A stretch of DNA of 64,000 nt from Erigeron canadensis (GCF_010389155.1 NC_057766.1:38697516-38761515), one strand, 5' to 3'. Shown: positions 11,601 to 23,905, counted from the stretch's first letter. The notes: generated by a model from the letters alone, not told the origin. Program-made: numbers and translations.

Positions 11601-12968
11601 GCTCTATAAATCATTTATTCCTCCAATTCATTCAATATCTATTATCTCAAAAACCATATATCGATAAATTATAAAAATTATATGGATGTGCTTAAAATTT
11701 CATGTTCTTTAATTAGAGGTGTCATTCGATATACTTTCAACGAATTTTTAAATTCAAGGCGGAGCCCGTCCGGTTAAGTCATTTACACTTTATGACCTAT
11801 CACCCACACCATCTCACCGCCGCAACGCACGGTTACTTACTCTCGTGTGAAAGTAAAACATATTCGTAGATTAGGGTAGTGATCTTTACACCACCTAGTT
11901 TTAGTCCTATCTCACCAAACACATTTGGTTGGTTGTGTACGGCTAAAAATAGACGGGAACACCCTATTGAAATAGGCTAATTGAGATAGTAGGTGACAAC
12001 TAACAAAAAAAGTACGAGCACTAAAAAAAAAGGGGTGACAACTGACAAAATGTAAAGACGAAAATACCCAAGGCGATGTCATCTATGTTATGTTGAGAAG
12101 TAAAAATCTGACCGACAGGACACACTACGCATACTATTCCCGTGACTGTCAGTGTATATATACCAGAGAATATAATTTAGAGTGTACAATTTTGTCAATT
12201 TGTTTACATTTGTAAATGTATACAAGTCATATACTGTAAACAATTTTTTTTTTACAAGAAAAAAGAAAAAGAAGTCATTATTACTGTATTATTTACGTAC
12301 TTACAAATCAATATCCAAACTTATAAAGTTATACGAGTAATTAAGCATGTAGAAATTGGATATTTAGAATTGTCTATACACTTTTAAATACATACACAAG
12401 TATGAACTTGAAAATGCCAACATTTTTTACTCCATATTTTAATACGAGTAGTACGAAAAGTAATTTTACGCTTTATAAATGTTCACATGTTATTTTTTAA
12501 AGGGGCGTAGAAAAAGTGTAAAAATCCAAATATATACAGTGATACATACATAAAAAAGTGTGTGTATATATATATATATATATATTAATAATATAATACT
12601 CGTAATATATATAATGTAAATATGTATGGAAAAAACCAATTAATTACCTGTTGGATGATTTGTTGCTGAGTGAGATAATCAAAACCAGAAACAAGAGCAT
12701 AGGCTCCGGCAACGATAAGAAACGTGGCACCGGCGTCCTGGAGCAGATGACCGGAAACATCGCCGGCGAAAGCACAGGGTGAAAAAAGACGACGAAGTTG
12801 ATGATGATTTGGAACATCATCAACAACAGAAGGTTGATAACAAATTGGATATCTGGGGGTGAGGAAAGATGAATATAGACGGCAAGTATGTCTAGGAGGA
12901 AGAGGAGGAGGGCGGAGTTTTGGATTAATAGAGGAAAAGTAGTATACAAGGTGTGTTGTTGTAGCCAT
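5639..12968 (-). CDS. FOLK: Chloroplast farnesol kinase / phytol kinase family
   Basis: Six exons in transcript order: 12968-12648, 8096-8029, 7903-7772, 7441-7326, 6821-6707, 5831-5639. They join to 314 aa. The product is a polytopic CTP-dependent polyprenol kinase of the VTE5/FOLK family, which phosphorylates farnesol or phytol for isoprenoid salvage. Support: a Ser/Thr/Pro-rich N-terminus typical of plastid import; SLSRKLVHILSGLLY; EELLKGPLYYVL; FFWRESPVG; the family signature MCGGDGIADIMGRRFG; KSWCGSISMF (most relatives that I recall have Ala at this Cys); and the C-terminal DDNISVPLASMATAYLSFGF. The end motif fits the farnesol-kinase branch better than VTE5. Intron 1 is about 4.5 kb and holds two tandem Helitron-like elements. 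The end of exon 2 is partly duplicated into intron 2 (see findings). The start is the only ATG in frame ahead of the transit-like sequence. Confidence 0.88.
7991..8070. repeat. Tandem duplication across the exon 2 / intron 2 junction of FOLK
   Basis: A 36-bp unit beginning AGTGGCCAGCTTCCC occurs at 7991-8026 and again at 8035-8070 without a difference (period 44). On the gene strand the first copy is the 3' part of exon 2 and the second lies just inside intron 2. The second copy has lost the TTTCAG/GT context and reads TTTTACCG. Confidence 0.9.
10681..10851. repeat. 85-bp tandem duplication in FOLK intron 1
   Basis: The unit starting CATGGTTAAAATGTTAG occurs at 10681 and again at 10766, nearly identical, with a one-base change in the TTTCC/TTTTT tract. 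The high identity implies a recent local duplication. Confidence 0.85.
11039..11449 (+). mobile_element. Helitron-like element, copy 2 (full length)
   Basis: It starts TCTATACTATATTATAAA, which matches the 5' TC-type end of plant Helitrons, preceded by A. It ends with the hairpin region CCGCCGCAACGCGCGGG and TACTTACTCTCG, followed by T. There are no terminal inverted repeats, no target duplication and no transposase, so it is non-autonomous. It lies in intron 1 of the minus-strand kinase gene and abuts copy 3. Confidence 0.72.
11450..11846 (+). mobile_element. Helitron-like element, copy 3, head to tail with copy 2
   Basis: It begins TATATTATAAAGCAAATTCCC directly after the 3' end of copy 2 and ends CGCAACGCACGGTTACTTACTCTCG. 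The body is the same family but more diverged, with for example AATTCAAGGCGGAGCCC and loss of part of the GGCTATCACACT block. Tandem head-to-tail arrangement is a known Helitron habit. Confidence 0.7.
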
Positions 12969-13659
12969 GTGGTAGATGATGATGGATGATAATTTTTTAT
13001 TTTTATATATTTTGTGTATTTGTCTGTGCGAGAGTGGATATATATATAGGATAGGAGATGCGAGTCTTTTCTTGCTGGTGTTGCGGGGGCCAGTTTACAC
13101 AAGTGGTGATACTCTGGCTCATATCTCCTCATGTTTCTTTTGTGTGTGTGTTTTTATGGTATCCCCATACATTTTATATTCATCTTTGGAAATTTTGCAT
13201 TAATATTTCATGAGAAGTAATATTCGTACCACTTTATTTGATAAATTTATCACAACTGTACATTACTGGTTTGTACAGTCAACTGTAAAAGTTATATGTT
13301 GTAGTGGTAAATCCATCAAAAACCGTGGTACGAATATCATCTCTCATATTTTATATATTAACAACTAACTCTTTGAATTTTTACAAAATATAATATTTAA
13401 TACATATGAGTAGTTTATATCGAAAGTCATAAGGACTCTCATTAACAAATAGAATAAGACCCACGCAATACAGTGACGACGACAGATAGTGATGGTGGAA
13501 AGGTGATGGTAATGACGGCGGTGGCGATTGGTGGTGGTCTCAGAGGCGAGTATTGTAAGTTATTAATGTAAATGAGGTGATATAGTTATTTTAGGAATTA
13601 AGGGTATATGTTGTAAATTAATTTCATTGAGCTTTATTATTTATATCTACATCTATAAT
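12969..13659. promoter_or_regulatory. Upstream region of the kinase gene
   Basis: Sequence 5' of the minus-strand FOLK start. It includes a TATATATATAGG stretch at about 13036-13047, some 70-80 bp from the ATG, which is a plausible TATA box. A GT/GAT/GGT-rich imperfect tract lies at 13470-13560. No gene is seen. Confidence 0.35.
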
Positions 13660-14233
13660 TCTATACTATATTATAAAGCAAATAAGAGGTTTTCAACTTT
13701 CAACAATGTACATATGTTAATGCATGATGTACAGTACATCTAAACCACATTACATCTAAGCCACTCATTTTCATCTATCTCCTCAAATCTCAACCATTCA
13801 TTTTTATTACTCACGTCCATAAATCATTTTATTCCTTTAATTCATTCAAAATATTTTATCTTAAAAACCGTATATCGGTAAATTATAAAAATTATATGGG
13901 AGCTCTTAAAAGTTCATGCTCTTTCATTAGAGAGGTCATTCGATATACTTTCGACGAATTTTTAAATCCGGGGGCGGAGCCCGTACTGCTAAGGCATTTG
14001 GCTATCACACTCTATGACCTATCACCTTTTATGACCTATCACACTCTTTCGATGAATTTTTAAATCCGAGGGCGGAGCCCGTACAGCTAAGGCATTTGGC
14101 TATCACACTTTATGACTTATCACCTTCGATGATATATCACCTCTTATGGCCTATCACACAATATGATCTATCACAATTTATGACCTATCACCATCACCAC
14201 CTCACCGCCGCAACGAGCGGGTACTTTCTCTCG
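13660..14233 (+). mobile_element. Helitron-like element, copy 4, internally expanded
   Basis: It starts TCTATACTATATTATAAAGCA and ends CCGCCGCAACGAGCGGG plus TACTTTCTCTCG. The body is longer than other copies. The block CGATGAATTTTTAAATCC ... GCATTTGGCTATCACACT is present twice (about 13955-14010 and 14048-14110), and the phrase TATGACCTATCAC is repeated several times up to 14190. Confidence 0.7.
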
Positions 14234-14783
14234 GAAGTATTTAAAGTAAATATTAAAAGTATTTTAAATGAAGATGTCTTTATTTTTGAACAACAGAAAA
14301 AGTGAGGATGTCTTGTTAAGTGAATAAATCAAGAGATATATTTCAGGGTTACGTCTACTTAACTACAAGAAAAAAACTAATATTTTATGATGTAGTATAA
14401 ATATTGATCATTATATATACGAGTATATTTTATAAAATTTACCTCATTAATGTTGGAGCAGTTAATAATTGCACAGTAAACTTTTTAACATTTCGGTCCC
14501 AATTTTGGCTGGTCGTTAATTTGGTACGTTAGGAGGTTTTCCGTGGGCTCTTTAGTTTGCTCTTCGATTTGCATGACAAAACCCACACCAAAAGTACGCC
14601 CTTGTCGGTTTGGAAAAGGAGCATCAGTGATGATTAAAGTTTTCTATTTATGTATGAAATTTCTTGATCAATGAGAATTAACAACTTAAAAGAACAATTC
14701 ATATATTAAGTTCTTAACGAAATGTATGCCATGTAGTGTACGTAACTTTTTTTTAAGTGGAGACTGCAATGTCGACAAAAGTC

Positions 14784-14920
14784 ATCAAAGGTAGAGAGGC
14801 TGCTTCCAGGTTTTATCATAGGTAAAAAAGGACCCCCAGCCTTGTTGGGCATGAGGATCGAACCCATGACCTCTGTTTCCAGAGACATGAGCTCCAACCA
14901 TTGATCCAATCCAGTTGGTT
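14784..14920 (-). mobile_element. tRNA-type SINE fragment, minus strand
   Basis: Read on the minus strand it has box A-like TGGATCAATGG, box B GGTTCGATCC and the family phrase CTCTGGAAACAGAGGTCATG, matching the SINE at 63724. It is flanked by a perfect 14-bp direct repeat TGTCGACAAAAGTC (14770-14783 and 14921-14934). The 3' part of the family is missing, so this copy inserted as a short product or lost its tail. Confidence 0.8.
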
Positions 14921-15430
14921 TGTCGACAAAAGTCGTAAAAAACGTGTAAATGGTACGAAATTAGTAGCCATAATGTAATCAGTAGTCATAAAGACCTCAT
15001 GTGATATTATAATGTAACCTTTGTACGAACTGGCCCACTGGTTGAGAAAAATGTACTCTACACCTTTTTCTCTTAAATATCTAAATAAAGAAATTTATAA
15101 AGATATAATAACTAACTAGTGTATACTTTGTTATATAAGTTATATAGCAAGGTATATCAATAAAAATCTAAGGGAAACTTTCATATATGTCTCAATTTAA
15201 AGATATATATATATATATATATATGTCTTAGGTGTAAGTTTTTAATACATAAATACAATGTTTTTAAAATATGCTTTGGATATATATGTAATTATGTCTT
15301 TAAAATATGACATATATGAAAATCTCCCTAAAATCAATCGGTAGATGTTGAATAAGAAATTACACACGACTCATTAGAAGACCGTCACAAACAACCAACA
15401 AAATTTGATAAGTGGTTGATACTTTTGTTT

Positions 15431-15612
15431 TTGGAGACAGAGATTAAGGATCCTACTCTCATGCCTTGTAAGGCTGGAAGTCGTTTTCTAACATGAAAAT
15501 TGCCTCTCTACACTGTCGTGTTAAGGTTAAGGTTGTCTACATCTTAACTTTCTTCGTACACCGTCAGAATATTGAGATGCAAAACTCATAAAAAACGACA
15601 TTGAATGATTAC
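15431..15612 (+). mobile_element. Degraded SINE, 3' half
   Basis: It contains decayed versions of the body and tail of the 63724 SINE: GGAGACAGAG, GCCTCTCTAC, TGTCTACATCTTAAC, TACACCGTC and TGATTACTT. The Pol III promoter boxes are not recognisable. Confidence 0.55.
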
Positions 15613-16248
15613 TTGTCTTTTTCTCTTCACTAAAAGACGGTCACAAAAGCGGTTTTACTTCAATGTCTTCGATTACTTGATAAAAGCAAACTAGAATGAC
15701 TTGATAAAAGCAACAGCATAAAATTTTTTAATCAAACTTCATAAAAACTTGTTAATCAAATGCAATTGCTGATGTGGAGTGCCACGTAGGCACGTATGGG
15801 TTCCTTTTGAATAAACCATATCTTTTTTTTTTTGAACAAATACTCAACTGAAGAAACATGAAGCAGCTTTTATCAAATCGTTGTGTAGATATAGTTCAAT
15901 ACGTTCAACTCATCAATTTAAATCATCAAACAGGATAAAGGAAAGTTGGAAACCCATCTGTAGAACGAAAAAAAGACACAATACTATACTAGAAAGTAGT
16001 AACAACATGACATAAATTGCCATAGGAGGGCCATCACTCATAGGTTACATCTGTCTATTGCAAATGTCAAGTAGAATTAACCAATTTACCAAACACGATT
16101 TTATTTTGTTTTCACATTTTACCAAGTGTGCACAATTCTACGAGGGTATGAGATACCTGAAACGGTTACAAGTTAAAAGTTGAGTGATTCCTCATTTTTC
16201 ATTCTATGAATCATTTGAGTCAGATAAGTATGATCAAGTAACACATGT

Positions 16249-16926
16249 TTACATGTCAACAGGACCCCATATGTTTTTGTCATCAGATTGAGGATCTCCT
16301 AGAAAAGAACCAAGCTTTGGTCGAGTGGGTTGGTTTTTTCCAAGCGGGAAGTTCCAAAACGAATCAGAAGCCTCAAAGAATATGTAGAACAAGATTGCAG
16401 ATGCTAAAAATAGTCCAATAAGCAGAGCATATATCTGCCATTCTGTACCAAAAGGGGAAGGATTAACTATGTATTAGTTATGATTCAGCAGCAATCCTGT
16501 ACATGCATGTGCACAAACATATATATGTTTCTAAAATCATAGAAATTTGACAAAGAACAATGAAAAAAACAGTTACACATAGAGAGATTTATATGAAAGA
16601 GGCTGAGTTTGGAACATGAACGAGAAATGTGTACATTGGAAATATAGGGAGAAAAGCTTTTCTAAACCTAAGCAGGACAATACAGAAGGAAAAGAAGAAC
16701 ACATTGAAGCCCAAAAAATGACACATACATAGCTAGAGAATGCCTAGGTTCGGTTGTTTACAGGGATTTATACCACATAAAGACATATTGAGCCTAATTA
16801 ACACCAACACTAAGCCTCAATTTTCCTCTATTTTTTGCCCGGTGTGGTCACAAATCAGGTTTAAGTCACAATTCAAGTCCCATAATTTCAATTATATATA
16901 AACTTAACAGCGTTGGTGATGTGGAT

Positions 16927-16973
<47 letters not shown>

Positions 16974-19900
16974 ATACCTTTCCAATCTGCAGGAACATTT
17001 AACTTGGTTACCATAGCACCCCATTCATTAGATGTGGAAAGAACAACCCTGCAGAAGAGGACCGGCATTTGTTAAAGAACCTCCAATAAAGTTACATCAC
17101 CAAACGGAAACTACATGTGTTTCAAATTATATATCGTGACAGGTAACTGCATAAAATCTGTGAAACTTTGCAAATACAAACCATTAATTGTATGATTATG
17201 CAATTTAGTTAAGATTCGTTAACCATATATATTCAAGAAACTGTCCCATGCGACAGAACATAAGTCCACAACAAAATAGATATTTTTAACGTAATCCCAC
17301 AAAGTGAATATTTGAGACAAAACGACTAATACGAAACTGAAGAAGGAACAATCACTCCACTCTATACCTGGCTGCTGATAAATGAAAATACTAGTAAAAT
17401 CTTAATATGTTACATCAGATATTATATACGCTGTTTTACCTTTCACTGGGACAGAAATCCAGGGAGGTGATGGAAGAGCCCAAGTGAAGCCTCTTACTCC
17501 AATGAGAAACCTCCATCTTCTTCACTGTTACTACACACACATCACCATCTTTACTTGCCCTGTGACAATAATATTTGCCATCAGAGATGAGTAAGACGAT
17601 ATAATAACTTACTCTAGCACACTAGCACAGACTAATAAAGCAGGCAATATACTGACAAAAAACTGCTTATAGTGATCACGCAACTGAATTTCAATAGTAA
17701 CATCCAAAGTATACTAATAATAAATATAAAGTTGACAATTAGCAGGTCAAGTATTTTTGTCATAGGAAAACATTAAAGCTGTTTTGGTCAAGTATATAAT
17801 CATCGGTTACTTAATGCAAGATGATAAATATATAGATGAAGTTTTAAAGCCTAGAGTTAGTTCTATTTGATCATTGTAAGTTTGTAGCTAATTATTTATA
17901 GACATGAACAGTAAAGATAAATGTTTAAGAATCAAGAACTACTTAGTATATAAGATAATATAAGGGTTACTTGCTTCACTCTTTATCCTATTTAAAGATC
18001 CCCAAGTGCTTACTTAGTTTCTAAATAAAAGGGACAAAAAAAATTCACACTTACTGAGCTAAATACTTCCCATCCAGGCTGATTGACATCACGCAAGCAG
18101 GCTTTCTAAGAAGTCTTTTAAACCCAATTCTGTTCCACGTACTGATGTCCCATACAACTGTGATTGATTTATTGCCTGCATATATAAATCCACATAGCAA
18201 ACAAGAATGTTATAACTTCTAAATACTGGATCAAATTACACTTTTGTGTGAATGTAAAAAATACCCTTTTGGACAGTGCAAAACAAAAACGGTTTTGTCC
18301 CATCCTTAGAAAATCGACATAGCTCGATTTTCTCATCCTGCAATGTACAACACACACGGCATTATGAAACCAGAACTAGCAGGAAATTTGGTGTGTCCAC
18401 AGTTTTTTCTGGTATAAGTTATATCTTACTGAATTTCGAGTCAAAGAGTTTACTGGGACACCATCATTAGCATTCCAAATCCTAGCAGAGCCATCCGTGG
18501 ATGTTGAAGCTAGGAACTCCGAATCTAGGCTGTAAGTACAAATATTTTTTTTAGAAGAACCATAATTACATTAATGCTTATTTACATATACTACCCATAT
18601 CTAAGATGGAAGTAGAACTTTAAATGGACACTGAGTTTCTTTTAGATATACTTTCCATGTACTGAGCATGTCCATAATACAAAGATTTTCTTTCAACTCC
18701 ATATAAAGTTCGTACAAAACTCGTAAACTTATCTTCCGTTAAGAGTGAAACTACTGCATAAAAATGGAAAGAAAAGAACAAAATGTCTATGTAGACTAGA
18801 GAGGATCACATCATATGATTGAAGGTTGAGAGATGGTAAAAGAAATGCAGCATAGTACATATTATATTTTACCGCAAGAAAGAATCACTATTTATGGAAT
18901 ATTACTTGAGCATTACTCCAAGGTTTCATATGATGGAGATTTAAAATCTACCCACCTGAAGTCCATATCATTGAATGACTTGTGAGCTTTTGATTCATCT
19001 ACTATGACTCGCATGCTTGGCCACTCATGTATTCTGAGATGCCCATCCTTCAATTAATTGACCAAAAAAGAATTATGTGCACTGCACAGAAGAGACCATT
19101 TATACATTAGCAAGCTGTCAATATGCTTACCATCCCTCCGGCAGCAAATCTGGATCCATCTGTGCTAAAGGCAAGGCACTTTTGTGGTCCCACCTCCTGG
19201 AGAGGCTTTAGGTCTTTGGTTACCATCTTAATATTCTTCTCTTGGCCATACAACTGAAACAATCTGCACATTATATAAAAGGTCATCCTCTGTCTAGAGC
19301 TATCTTGCAGTAATGTAACGCAACAAAGAACAATCAAATAAATTCATCTCTCCTAGTAAAGCTTGAATGATGTTTGTAAATGATCATTGTGATTCTTAGT
19401 AACGAACTGCTTAATGCAATTCTAGCTGCATTCAGATCCCAGATCAATATTTCAAAAGCAAGGAATGTAGGATCAACTTATGAAAGTACAACTCACTATG
19501 GATGTTTTGACATATCCATTACGAAAACCTATAGTAAAATTTTTGAATTAGCATGTTAGTATTTTTTTTTGAGCAACAATACATTAAGTTCCTAATATAT
19601 GATGGCGGAAACTGCAAGGCACACCAACGTCATAACAAGAAGAAATTATCATCATCATGTAACCGATATTTTAGGCCATATCAGTACATCAACATCGACA
19701 ATACCCAATCCCAACATTAGCGGGTTATGACTGTATGCGGGAGGTGAGATGACAGTTTGACCCTTACCCGAGGGTAGAGAGATTCATCCTAGAAGGACCT
19801 TCGGCCAGAGTGCGTGTGTGTGTGTGTGTATGTGCTTTAGTGAGTGGAAAAATGCAACTACAAAGGATATGTCAACAATAAAAGCATATAAACATCCAAG

Positions 19901-20856
19901 CACGTAAAACATGCATGTAAACAAGCATATATGAGTAATACATGAGCATAGCCAATTAGGTAAGACTGTGCAATATAAGTCTATCATGTATTATGTTATT
20001 GCCAGTTGTGATACATACAGTCTGGTAAGTTTGCAACGATTGAAGAGCAAAAAGTACAGGCGCCAAACACTTACATTTACAATGCAGTTAAACCAGATCT
20101 AGCACTTCTCCGATAAAAACTAAGAGAAATCTATATACCACTAGGTAGAAGATATTATTCAAGTATGAGTATCAGAATATTTGCACTTAACATATGTATG
20201 TGCTGGTATTACGCCCAAATGCACTATAGACTATATGGAAATGTGTTTCCAACTCTAAAACAGTTCATCTGAAATCAACTGTCTAGCTTCACCCTAATTT
20301 ACTAATATCATTCAATAAAAATTCTATCTCTAACCCTTGACTAAATCCTGAAACATCCGGAAACGGCATTTATCGTCTAAAACCTGTATCTATTGTTTTT
20401 GCCTCCTCTAATGCATAAAACACAAATCAATACAAAATACAGACACACACACATATACATATAGATATAATTTGTAGTATGTGTACCTGCAACCGCCTTT
20501 GGTAGTAGAACAAACGATATCATCACCGCTTGGATGAACGGCTATACTTACTGGATCACATCCTTCTTCAAACTCATAACTCGCCTGCACTTCCTCCAAA
20601 CATACATAACCTAGTAAATTACATACATATACATATACATATATAGATATAGATACATAGTGTACGAGAGAGAATTAGAGACCTCGGGAGATGAAGAGAG
20701 AGAGTTAGTAATACGATCGAAAGTGAAAATTTGAAGAGAAGCAGGGAGATCGCCGTGTTTCAACTTCCCCAGCGCTACTAAATGAGCATTTTCCGGTCGC
20801 CGGATCCACGCCGCAAATTTCACCGTTCCTTGTTCCGCCGTTACACCGCCCTCCAT
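16249..20856 (-). CDS. PHF1: SEC12-like WD-repeat protein, phosphate transporter traffic facilitator 1
   Basis: Ten exons in transcript order: 20856-20683, 20584-20487, 19263-19131, 19047-18956, 18529-18430, 18337-18265, 18175-18055, 17559-17440, 17048-16978, 16442-16249. They join to 391 aa. PHF1 is an ER membrane protein, a plant SEC12 relative needed for phosphate transporters to leave the ER. The cytosolic beta-propeller shows WD-type segments: DGHLRIHEW, STDGSARIW, SITVVWDISTW and SKDGDVCVV. A single membrane span follows at about residues 330-351 (YALLIGLFLASAILFYIFF), then a short luminal tail with SDSFWNFPLG and the end WGPVDM. The tail and the neighbouring SEX4 and AT3G52170-like genes favour PHF1 over the SEC12 GEF paralogues STL1/STL2. 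A (CT)n(AC)n microsatellite begins just inside intron 9. Confidence 0.87.
16926..16972. repeat. (GT)n(GA)n microsatellite
   Basis: A GT run (16926-16950) passes into a GA run (16951-16972), ending five bases from the exon 9 splice donor of the minus-strand PHF1 gene. On the transcript it reads as a long pyrimidine tract right after the donor. Confidence 0.95.
19699..19815 (-). repeat. SINE-like fragment in PHF1 intron 2, pair of 23977-24105
   Basis: On the minus strand it carries CTGGCCGAAGGTCCTT, TCTCTCTACC, CATCTCACCTCCC and GGGATTGGGTA, matching the segment at 23977-24105 in order. Both look like the body and tail of a SINE family. Confidence 0.5.
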
Positions 20857-23128
20857 TTTTATTTTTGTTTTAGATAATATCGAGAGAGATAGATTTAAGA
20901 GGTTTTGAGTTTTGTGAGTTTGTTAATTTTTGGTTTTGAAAAGTATTAAGTACTTAGTTTTTAATAAATAAAAAATAAAGTCAACTGAATAAATCTGATT
21001 ATGTATATATGAATGTCTGGTCAACTGTATGAGCGTATCGGATCTTAAATGGATATCCGGTGAATGATTCGGTTAGGCGACGTTGTAAACAGCGTGGGCC
21101 GGCTCTTTGCCTTTCAATATTATGTGGGACCCTTCCACTTCCACTTTCTCTAAACAAACATTACCTTGGCCGTTGCCCACAATCCAAGATTTGTGGGTTT
21201 TTTTTCCTGAAGTTTTCTATAAAAAGTTACTTACATTTTCACTATATTTAAATTTCAATCTTACATTATAATTAAAAAAAAACATATATTAATCTGAGTA
21301 AATCTCCTCTAATTAAAATATTAACAAACACAATATGCACAACTATAGGTCTGAATTACAAAAATTTTAAGTATTACAAATATCGATAAAAAAAACATCA
21401 TGTATATTAAACTTAGCTTTAGAAATAACTAGCAATGATCAGTATAAGTAAATATAAAATTAACATCATGTTATTTGTAATCTAGTAAAAAAATGTTGTT
21501 AATTTAACAAATAGAAAAGACATTTTAAAAATAGTAACTTTGAACATGATATTGAACAAATTTATGAAATTTTCCACTTTTATATCATAAATAGTAATGA
21601 CGATATATTAATGTAAATTTCATGTTCAATGAAAAAAAAAAAGTTGATTTACACATTCATGCAAAATGCATCTTTGATGAACACAAATGCATTTTCAATA
21701 GATGTATCAACTAAAATTAGTGATTTTGAAAAATTAAATGCTTCGAAATGTTATGTAACACTTCGTTTGTATTATTAATGCTTAAATTATGTTGGATTTA
21801 CCAGTTATTCAATTTGTTTTATAGTATACTCAATTATAACTTAATAAATACCATCTATCAAAACAAAAACACTATTATGAGAACACAGCCATATATATAA
21901 TACGTGACTACGTGAAGATTCAAAATTGATAAGACTAGTTTGTTGACTAATGGCACTAACGTTGTTTTAACATGTGTGTTTTGCTTTCTATTCTATGATT
22001 CTATCTATTCGATTTCATGTAACTATTTCTATTCTATCCCATCTGGATGTTTATTTGTGAACCTATGTAAATCAAACCGCGATGTATTATTTACATTTAT
22101 TATGTAAAAAATGAATATAGATTTACAAAATAAATATAAAGTTATTAAACATGCACTCTAAAGGAAATAGACTACTCTATATATGTTTTATAAGACACAT
22201 GACGGCCTGATATATGGGACATGCGGATCAGACTAGACTGGAAAATCGGACTTGATCTTTTTTTTTTCTATAAATGATATGAAACTAAATATTATATTGA
22301 TTTATAATCTTAATATTTTTAAAAAATTATGTCTTTGATAGATCATTTGGGCTAGTACTTAGTAACATGTATTTTTTTCCATCATATAGGTTCAAATCGT
22401 TACCACACCATATGTCTTAATATGTTTTCTTACAGTATATTTGTTTAAGCCTTATGTTTATCATATTTGAAAAATAAAACACCAACTATTTGGCTTTACC
22501 TTGTTTTTTAACCACACAGGTTCAAAACTTGGCTTTAGCTTTTCACTATAGATTATTTTTCTTTTAATCGAACCGATTGATTTAAAATATCTAGTCTCAT
22601 GCGGCCAATGTTGTAAAACTCGGTCGATTTGGCTAGAACTTGGAATCGACTTCTACACGAATTGGGTTTGGGCGTTTGGCTGAATCAGACTCGATCAACG
22701 GTCAATACTCGAGTCAAACTCGACCGACTTGGTCAAAACTCGACTGACTTAGGTCAACTTTAGTCAATTTTGTTTTTATCTTTATACAATAGTATTTTTT
22801 AGTAAAATCATGAATTGATTTAAGTTTATGTCTTCTGAACAATTAAGTTTGAAGTTTAAGTTAAAATTTTTAAACAATTATATCTATGTTTGAAGTTTAT
22901 TACATATAAATTCAAATTTTATCATTTTCTATATTGAAAAATTAATCCGGGTTCCCTCGATTCTGATCCAAGGTTTCAAAATCTCTTGACTCACTTATTC
23001 GCTGATCCGATCTCGAGTCACGAGTTCTCCAACATTGCTTGCGGCCATGCTTAGTTCATGGTCCGGTGGGTTCAATCGGTTGTTCATTAACATATATCTA
23101 AGCTCGATCATTTTTACAATTAAAAAAA
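20857..23128. other. Upstream region of PHF1 and AT-rich intergenic DNA
   Basis: No coding signal is seen. The first few hundred bases are the PHF1 promoter (minus strand) and contain the motif annotated at 21051. From about 21200 the sequence is very AT-rich. A segment at about 22610-23050 repeats the phrase ACTCG(A)-TTGGTCAA several times in decayed form. Confidence 0.45.
21051..21058. promoter_or_regulatory. P1BS-type motif (GGATATCC) upstream of PHF1
   Basis: The palindrome GGATATCC matches the PHR1-binding consensus GNATATNC and lies 195 bp upstream of the PHF1 start codon. PHR1 regulation of phosphate-starvation genes is established in Arabidopsis. Use at this locus is inferred, and the motif is short enough to arise by chance. 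Confidence 0.4.
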
Positions 23129-23306
23129 GGGAAATGATTAATCATTCTAACTAAATATCATAAAAATCCTCCTAACCACGAGATGATGACGTGTGGAAAA
23201 ATCAGGAGGGAAGATTAAGAAAAAGAATTAATGGATAACATATGTCAACTTCTTGTAGTTTTAGGAGGATTTTTAGACTAATCTTTAAGATGATTTATCA
23301 TTTTCC
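23129..23306. mobile_element. Mutator-type MITE, copy B (178 bp)
   Basis: Termini GGGAAATGATTAATC and GATTTATCATTTTCC, internal block GATGATGACGTGTGG, and 9-bp direct repeats TTAAAAAAA (23120-23128 and 23307-23315). It is the same family as the copy at 917. Confidence 0.85.
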
Positions 23307-23559
23307 TTAAAAAAAATGTTAAGAGTCATTGGGTTTAGATAGTAATCTTCATTGGCTAGCTTTATAAAGTTATCTTTGCATAGCTAATAACTCATATTAA
23401 GTGTGATCAATCTTGGGTCAACTCTGCTTAGACATGGATTCAATTCCTTTTTGGGTGACAAAAGTTGGCCTATCCACTTTGCTATGGCCTAAGTTTTTGC
23501 AAGCACAATTGTCTAACCCAAGTTAAATTGCTTAGATGATTAGGCTTACCCAAATCCTA

Positions 23560-23905
23560 GCGCCCGATGGATCCAAGGAAAAATAACGAGTGGTGCGCAA
23601 CCTATGAAACACACTAATTTAGTCGTCTAGCTAGATTAATCTTAGTCCTCTCCTAAGCTCCCAAAACCCCTACACTAGTCTTATTCCTTTAATAAATACT
23701 CATCGGTCATGTCCTCCAACAGACATAGCATTTTGGGGCAGCCAAGAGTAACCTCCCCCTCGATTTTGGCCTCCTTCTACTCAAGCCAAAACCACTACGG
23801 AGGTTACTGAGGACCAAAGTCTACGAAAAAAAAGTCTACAAAAACCTATTCCCATATGCCTTACACTCACTGACCACCTCCTCCATTAGGAAACTCGGCG
23901 GACCC
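23560..23905 (-). repeat. Unclassified dispersed repeat, pair of 1750-2383
   Basis: On the minus strand it contains GTAAGGCATATGGG, TAGACTTTGGTCCTC, GAGGTTACTCTTGG and GAGGACATGACCGATGAG, in the same order as the segment ending at 2383. The ends are undefined. Confidence 0.5.

Larger units (their letters stand above)
14234..16248. other. Intergenic region between two minus-strand genes
   Basis: Apart from the two SINE copies listed separately, this is AT-rich DNA with a (TA)n run near 15206-15224. It includes the 3' UTR of the PHF1 gene at its right end. No further gene is seen. Confidence 0.5.

Noticed and set aside
12644..13132. 162-codon minus-strand frame overlapping FOLK exon 1
   Set aside because: It overlaps the real exon 1 in another frame and continues upstream into the leader. 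The FOLK frame is the one that splices correctly.
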